Part shown: positions 61,429 through 64,000 of the stretch, one piece after another
Position numbering within the stretch: position 1 is the first letter of the stretch
Layout: each line of letters starts with the position of its first letter
Origin: Shewanella nanhaiensis
Lineage (GTDB): Bacteria; Pseudomonadota; Gammaproteobacteria; Enterobacterales; Shewanellaceae
Assembly: GCF_019457885.1 (NCBI RefSeq)
Contig: NZ_JAHZST010000009.1
Coordinates: 142,659-206,658 of the forward strand
Direction: 5' to 3'
Length of the DNA stretch: 64,000 bases
Translations under genes and position numbers: made by a program
The notes under the pieces: generated by a model
Seen by the model: only the letters and a program-made list of their open reading frames with translations
Database searches by the model: none
What the model was told of the DNA's origin: nothing

Positions 61429-62889
61429 TTGAGTAAATTTACATCGACAAAATCGCTTTTAGCTGGTGCATTGTCACTCATATTCTGTGCTACAGCCCCA
61501 CTCAGCTTTGCCAATAACGATCTACCAGATCTGGGCACCGCAGCAGTTAATACCTTCAGCTTAGAGAAGGAGACTGTCTTTGGTGATGCCTATATGCGGG
61601 TGATCCGCTCATCGGCTCCCATGTTAAATGATCCTGTGCTGAGCCAATATCTTACGGAGTTGGGCAATAAACTGGTGGCCCATGCTACTGGCGTCAAAAC
61701 CCCTTTTTACTTTTTCCTGCTAAGAAATGATGAGATCAATGCTTTTGCATTTTTCGGTGGCCACGTTGGTGTCCATACTGGTTTATTTCTCAATGCCGAC
61801 AATGAAAGCCAGATTGCATCGGTACTCGGCCACGAAATAACTCACGTCACTCAGCGCCATTTAGCTCGCTCTTTAGAAGCACAAAACAAGAGTTCAACCG
61901 CCACCATGGTCGGCATGTTAGGGGCAATACTCTTAACCATCGCCGCGCCTCAAGCGGGAATGGCAGCCTTAGCAACGACACAAGCGCTGTCGACTCAAGC
62001 AAAAATTAATTATACCCGTCTTCATGAAAAAGAAGCCGACCGCATCGGCATGCAAATTTTGGTTGACGCTGGATTCGACCCAAATGGCGCATCAGATTTT
62101 TTTGCAAAGTTAGCCACCCGTTACCGCTTTACCTCAAAGCCGCCGCAGATGTTGCTGACTCACCCTTTACCCGAGTCACGAATCACAGATGCAAGAAACA
62201 GAGCCGCACAATATCCTCACCGATATGTCCCCGATAATATCGACTTCCAGCTTGCTAAAGCCAGAATACAAGTTCGCTTTTCTAGCTACAGTGATGAAGC
62301 GGCGCTGTCACTCTTTGAAACTCAGTTAGCGAAGAAGACATATGCATTTAAAAACGCCGCACTGTACGGTAAAGCACTTGCTCTGTTTAAGACTGAACGC
62401 TTTAAAGAGTCAGAAACCATTATCGATAATTTGCTAAAAGAGGACAAAAACAACCTCTTCTATCTAGATACTAAGACAGATCTGTTACTGCAAAGGGAGG
62501 CAAACTCCGAAGCAATCGCTCTGCTTGAGACACAAAAACGCCTTAAGCCGACATCTCAAGTGATCAATATCAACTTGGCCAATGCCTATATTGAGTCCAA
62601 TCAAGCAGAAAAAGCGATCCCATTATTAGAAGATCAGATATTTCTAGATAAACAGAATCAGCTCCCCTTCTTCCTACTCAGCGATGCATATAAAAAGACA
62701 GGCAACCAAGCGATGGAGCATTTTGTGAAAGCAGAATCTATGGCTCTGGGCGCTGATTACAAAGGTGCGGTTGACCAACTCAACTTTGCTTACCGCCTTA
62801 CTGAAGACAACCCGCTGCAACTTGCCCGTATCGAGGCAAGAATAAGACAGTTCAAGCAATCTGAAAAAGCATTAGATGAGCTAAAGTAG
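61429..62889 (+). CDS. bepA: M48-family beta-barrel assembly-enhancing protease BepA
   Basis: A 486-residue periplasmic zinc metalloprotease with chaperone function in outer-membrane protein (LptD) assembly. Signal peptide about residues 1-28 (TAPLSFA); catalytic HEITH; third ligand Glu in LHEKEADRIG; a C-terminal TPR region from about residue 305. It starts at TTG 61429 after AAGGAT. Same setting as E. coli perM-bepA-arsC. Confidence 0.92.
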   Translation: MSKFTSTKSLLAGALSLIFCATAPLSFANNDLPDLGTAAVNTFSLEKETVFGDAYMRVIRSSAPMLNDPVLSQYLTELGNKLVAHATGVKTPFYFFLLRNDEINAFAFFGGHVGVHTGLFLNADNESQIASVLGHEITHVTQRHLARSLEAQNKSSTATMVGMLGAILLTIAAPQAGMAALATTQALSTQAKINYTRLHEKEADRIGMQILVDAGFDPNGASDFFAKLATRYRFTSKPPQMLLTHPLPESRITDARNRAAQYPHRYVPDNIDFQLAKARIQVRFSSYSDEAALSLFETQLAKKTYAFKNAALYGKALALFKTERFKESETIIDNLLKEDKNNLFYLDTKTDLLLQREANSEAIALLETQKRLKPTSQVININLANAYIESNQAEKAIPLLEDQIFLDKQNQLPFFLLSDAYKKTGNQAMEHFVKAESMALGADYKGAVDQLNFAYRLTEDNPLQLARIEARIRQFKQSEKALDELK

Positions 62890-62894
62890 CAGCG

Positions 62895-62942
62895 CATCCC
62901 CTACTTCATTACAGCGATAGAGTTAAGGTGTAGTAGGGGATG
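62895..62942 (+). terminator. Possible terminator-like inverted repeat after bepA
   Basis: CATCCCCTACT (62895-62905) and AGTAGGGGATG (62932-62942) pair perfectly over 11 bases with a 26-nt loop, just after the bepA stop. No U run follows directly. Confidence 0.45.
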
Positions 62943-63087
62943 AAAACTATTCATCTAAGCAATAGAAATGAATAGCTTACAGTTTATAATTCTATATTTT
63001 TGCTAATTAATTACACTCTATCCTTGTGACTTCGCTCACCTTTTCACGTATGATATCGTCAAATTTCAAAGACAAGACTTAATTACG

Positions 63088-63438
63088 ATGACTCAAGTTA
63101 CTATCATTCACAATCCTCGCTGCTCAAAAAGCCGTCAAACCCTTGCGCTACTTGAGGAGAACAAGTGTGACATTCAAGTTGTTGAATACCTGAAAAGCCC
63201 ATTAGTTAAGAGTGAAATAGAGGGGCTACTCGAGAAGTTGAACCTAACAGCTAGAGAGATCATGCGCACCAAAGAGACTGAGTATAAAGAGCAAGGTTTA
63301 GGTGAGTTAAACCTCACAGAAGAGCAGCTTATTCGTGCAATCGTCAAAACACCTAAGTTACTTGAGCGCCCTATTGTACTGGCTAACAACAAAGCAGCCA
63401 TTGGTCGTCCTCCTGAAAATGTACTCTCTATCTTATAA
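63088..63438 (+). CDS. arsC: Arsenate reductase-type protein (glutaredoxin-dependent), YfgD
   Basis: A 116-residue ArsC-family protein. The active-site cysteine is in HNPRCSKSRQTLALLEE; the three arginines needed by the ArsC type are represented in the C-terminal LLERPIVLANNKAAIGRPPENVL segment. Corresponds to YfgD of E. coli next to bepA. True arsenate resistance function is not shown for this lineage. Confidence 0.88.
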   Translation: MTQVTIIHNPRCSKSRQTLALLEENKCDIQVVEYLKSPLVKSEIEGLLEKLNLTAREIMRTKETEYKEQGLGELNLTEEQLIRAIVKTPKLLERPIVLANNKAAIGRPPENVLSIL

Positions 63439-63451
63439 GTAAAGGTCTTTC

Positions 63452-63823
63452 ATGAGCACTGATATGCTATTTAAGCTATGCCGGGCTGGTTACTTGCTGC
63501 TCGTGCTTCTTTTAGCTGGCTGGTTTGTCAATAAAGGTGTGACTGGGGAATATTCACTCCCATTTGCTCTTCTTTGGGTCATCCCTATCCTGCTTCCTCT
63601 TAAAGGCGTTATTCAAGGAAAGCCCTATACCTATGCATGGGGTAGTTTTATCATCTGCCTCTATATGCTTCATGGGCTAACTTTGCTCTATGTCACTGAA
63701 GAGTATTTTGTTTTCGCTTTAGTTGAAGTACTTCTTTTAGGCGCTTTACTGATTGGGTTTCCATTTTACGCTAGACTCCGTGGCCGCGAATTAGGCTTAG
63801 GATTAAAGAAGAATAAAAAGTAA
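63452..63823 (+). CDS. DUF2069 membrane protein
   Basis: A 123-residue inner-membrane protein with four hydrophobic segments (starting KLCRAGYLLLVLLLAGWFV) and the conserved LLWVIPILLPLKGVIQGKPYTYAWGSFI segment typical of the DUF2069 family. Function unknown. It starts 13 bases after the arsC stop and is likely co-transcribed. Confidence 0.85.
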   Translation: MSTDMLFKLCRAGYLLLVLLLAGWFVNKGVTGEYSLPFALLWVIPILLPLKGVIQGKPYTYAWGSFIICLYMLHGLTLLYVTEEYFVFALVEVLLLGALLIGFPFYARLRGRELGLGLKKNKK

Positions 63824-63856
63824 TGCGCTATACCGTGAGTTTAAAGCGATAAACTT

Positions 63857-63879
63857 AAAGCGCCCTTGGGCGCTTTTTA
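63857..63879 (+). terminator. Rho-independent terminator after DUF2069 gene
   Basis: AAAGCGCCC pairs with GGGCGCTTT around a minimal TT loop, followed by a T run. It is 33 bases past the stop. Confidence 0.85.
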
Positions 63880-63891
63880 TTTTCAGCCCTA

Positions 63892-63915
63892 AACCACCTA
63901 CTTCAGTAGGTGGTT
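63892..63915. repeat. Perfect hairpin, possibly an IS200/IS605-type end
   Basis: AACCACCTAC (63892-63901) pairs with GTAGGTGGTT (63906-63915) around the loop TTCA. A second small hairpin AGGCtttGCCT follows at 63926-63936. There is no U tail, so this is not a terminator. I recall hairpins of this type near the ends of IS200-like elements in Vibrio and Shewanella, which cannot be checked here. Confidence 0.5.
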
Positions 63916-63996
63916 ATCATCAATTAGGCTTTGCCTGAATATCTACTCATGTTAATTGAACTCTAACTTTTAGCGAAGTCATAGAGGATAAAAAAC

Positions 63997-64000
63997 ATGA
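63997..64000 (+). other. Possible gene start cut by the window end
   Basis: An ATG at 63997-63999 with AGAGGA at 63982-63987 upstream. Only the first codon is visible. It could be the next chromosomal gene or a transposase TnpA behind the hairpin at 63892. Confidence 0.4.

Overview
The window looks like a chromosomal segment of a marine gammaproteobacterium, most likely a Shewanella. The main clue is the trio kdnA-kdnB-kdsB for 8-amino-3,8-dideoxy-Kdo, a route worked out in Shewanella. A stand-alone ptsH-ptsI-crr operon, a second EF-G, TonB-dependent starch uptake, and the E. coli-like neighbourhoods dapA-bamC / gcvR-bcp / perM-bepA-arsC agree with this. Nearly all of the DNA is ordinary coding sequence. 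I saw no tRNA, rRNA, CRISPR array or prophage.

Layout. 1-9.2 kb: the end of a YjbQ-type gene, an orphan flagellin-like gene, then leftward genes for a SWIM/SNF2 helicase, a cytochrome b561, a GAF-PAS-GGDEF-EAL protein and an RsmB-type RNA methyltransferase. 9.2-30.3 kb: a starch/maltodextrin locus in two lobes. Lobe 1 has a leftward sugar transporter and cytoplasmic GH13 alpha-glucosidase, divergent from a TonB-dependent receptor, a tryptophan-halogenase-like flavoprotein and two exported GH13 amylases. Lobe 2 has an SLC45-type sugar transporter and a GH15 glucoamylase lipoprotein. Between them (21.0-25.7 kb) lie rhlE-like, RidA-like, CoA-transferase and two unknown genes. Three near-identical 14-bp palindromes with a central CG lie in front of both lobes; a LacI-family gene at 35.2-36.3 kb is the obvious candidate regulator. 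30.4-39.1 kb: RoxA (ribosomal L16 hydroxylase), EF-G, an exonuclease, the LacI regulator, a CheX-like protein and a chemoreceptor. 39.2-45.4 kb: ACT protein, ptsH-ptsI-crr, then a tightly coupled group arsC-like/dapE/M15 peptidase/hydrolase. 45.6-49.9 kb: carbonic anhydrase and the Kdo8N cassette. 49.9-50.2 kb: a non-coding MITE-like element with terminal inverted repeats. 50.3-54.4 kb: an RND efflux pair. 54.6-63.8 kb: bamC-dapA, gcvR-bcp, argO/argP, perM, a TusA-like gene, bepA, arsC and a DUF2069 gene. The right edge carries a perfect 10-bp hairpin followed by a ribosome-binding site and a start codon, possibly the left end of an IS200-like element.

How it works together (inference): the receptor brings maltodextrins through the outer membrane, the exported amylases and glucoamylase cut them in the periplasm or at the outer membrane, the two MFS carriers take up maltose/glucose, and the cytoplasmic alpha-glucosidase finishes the job, under LacI-family control through the palindromes.
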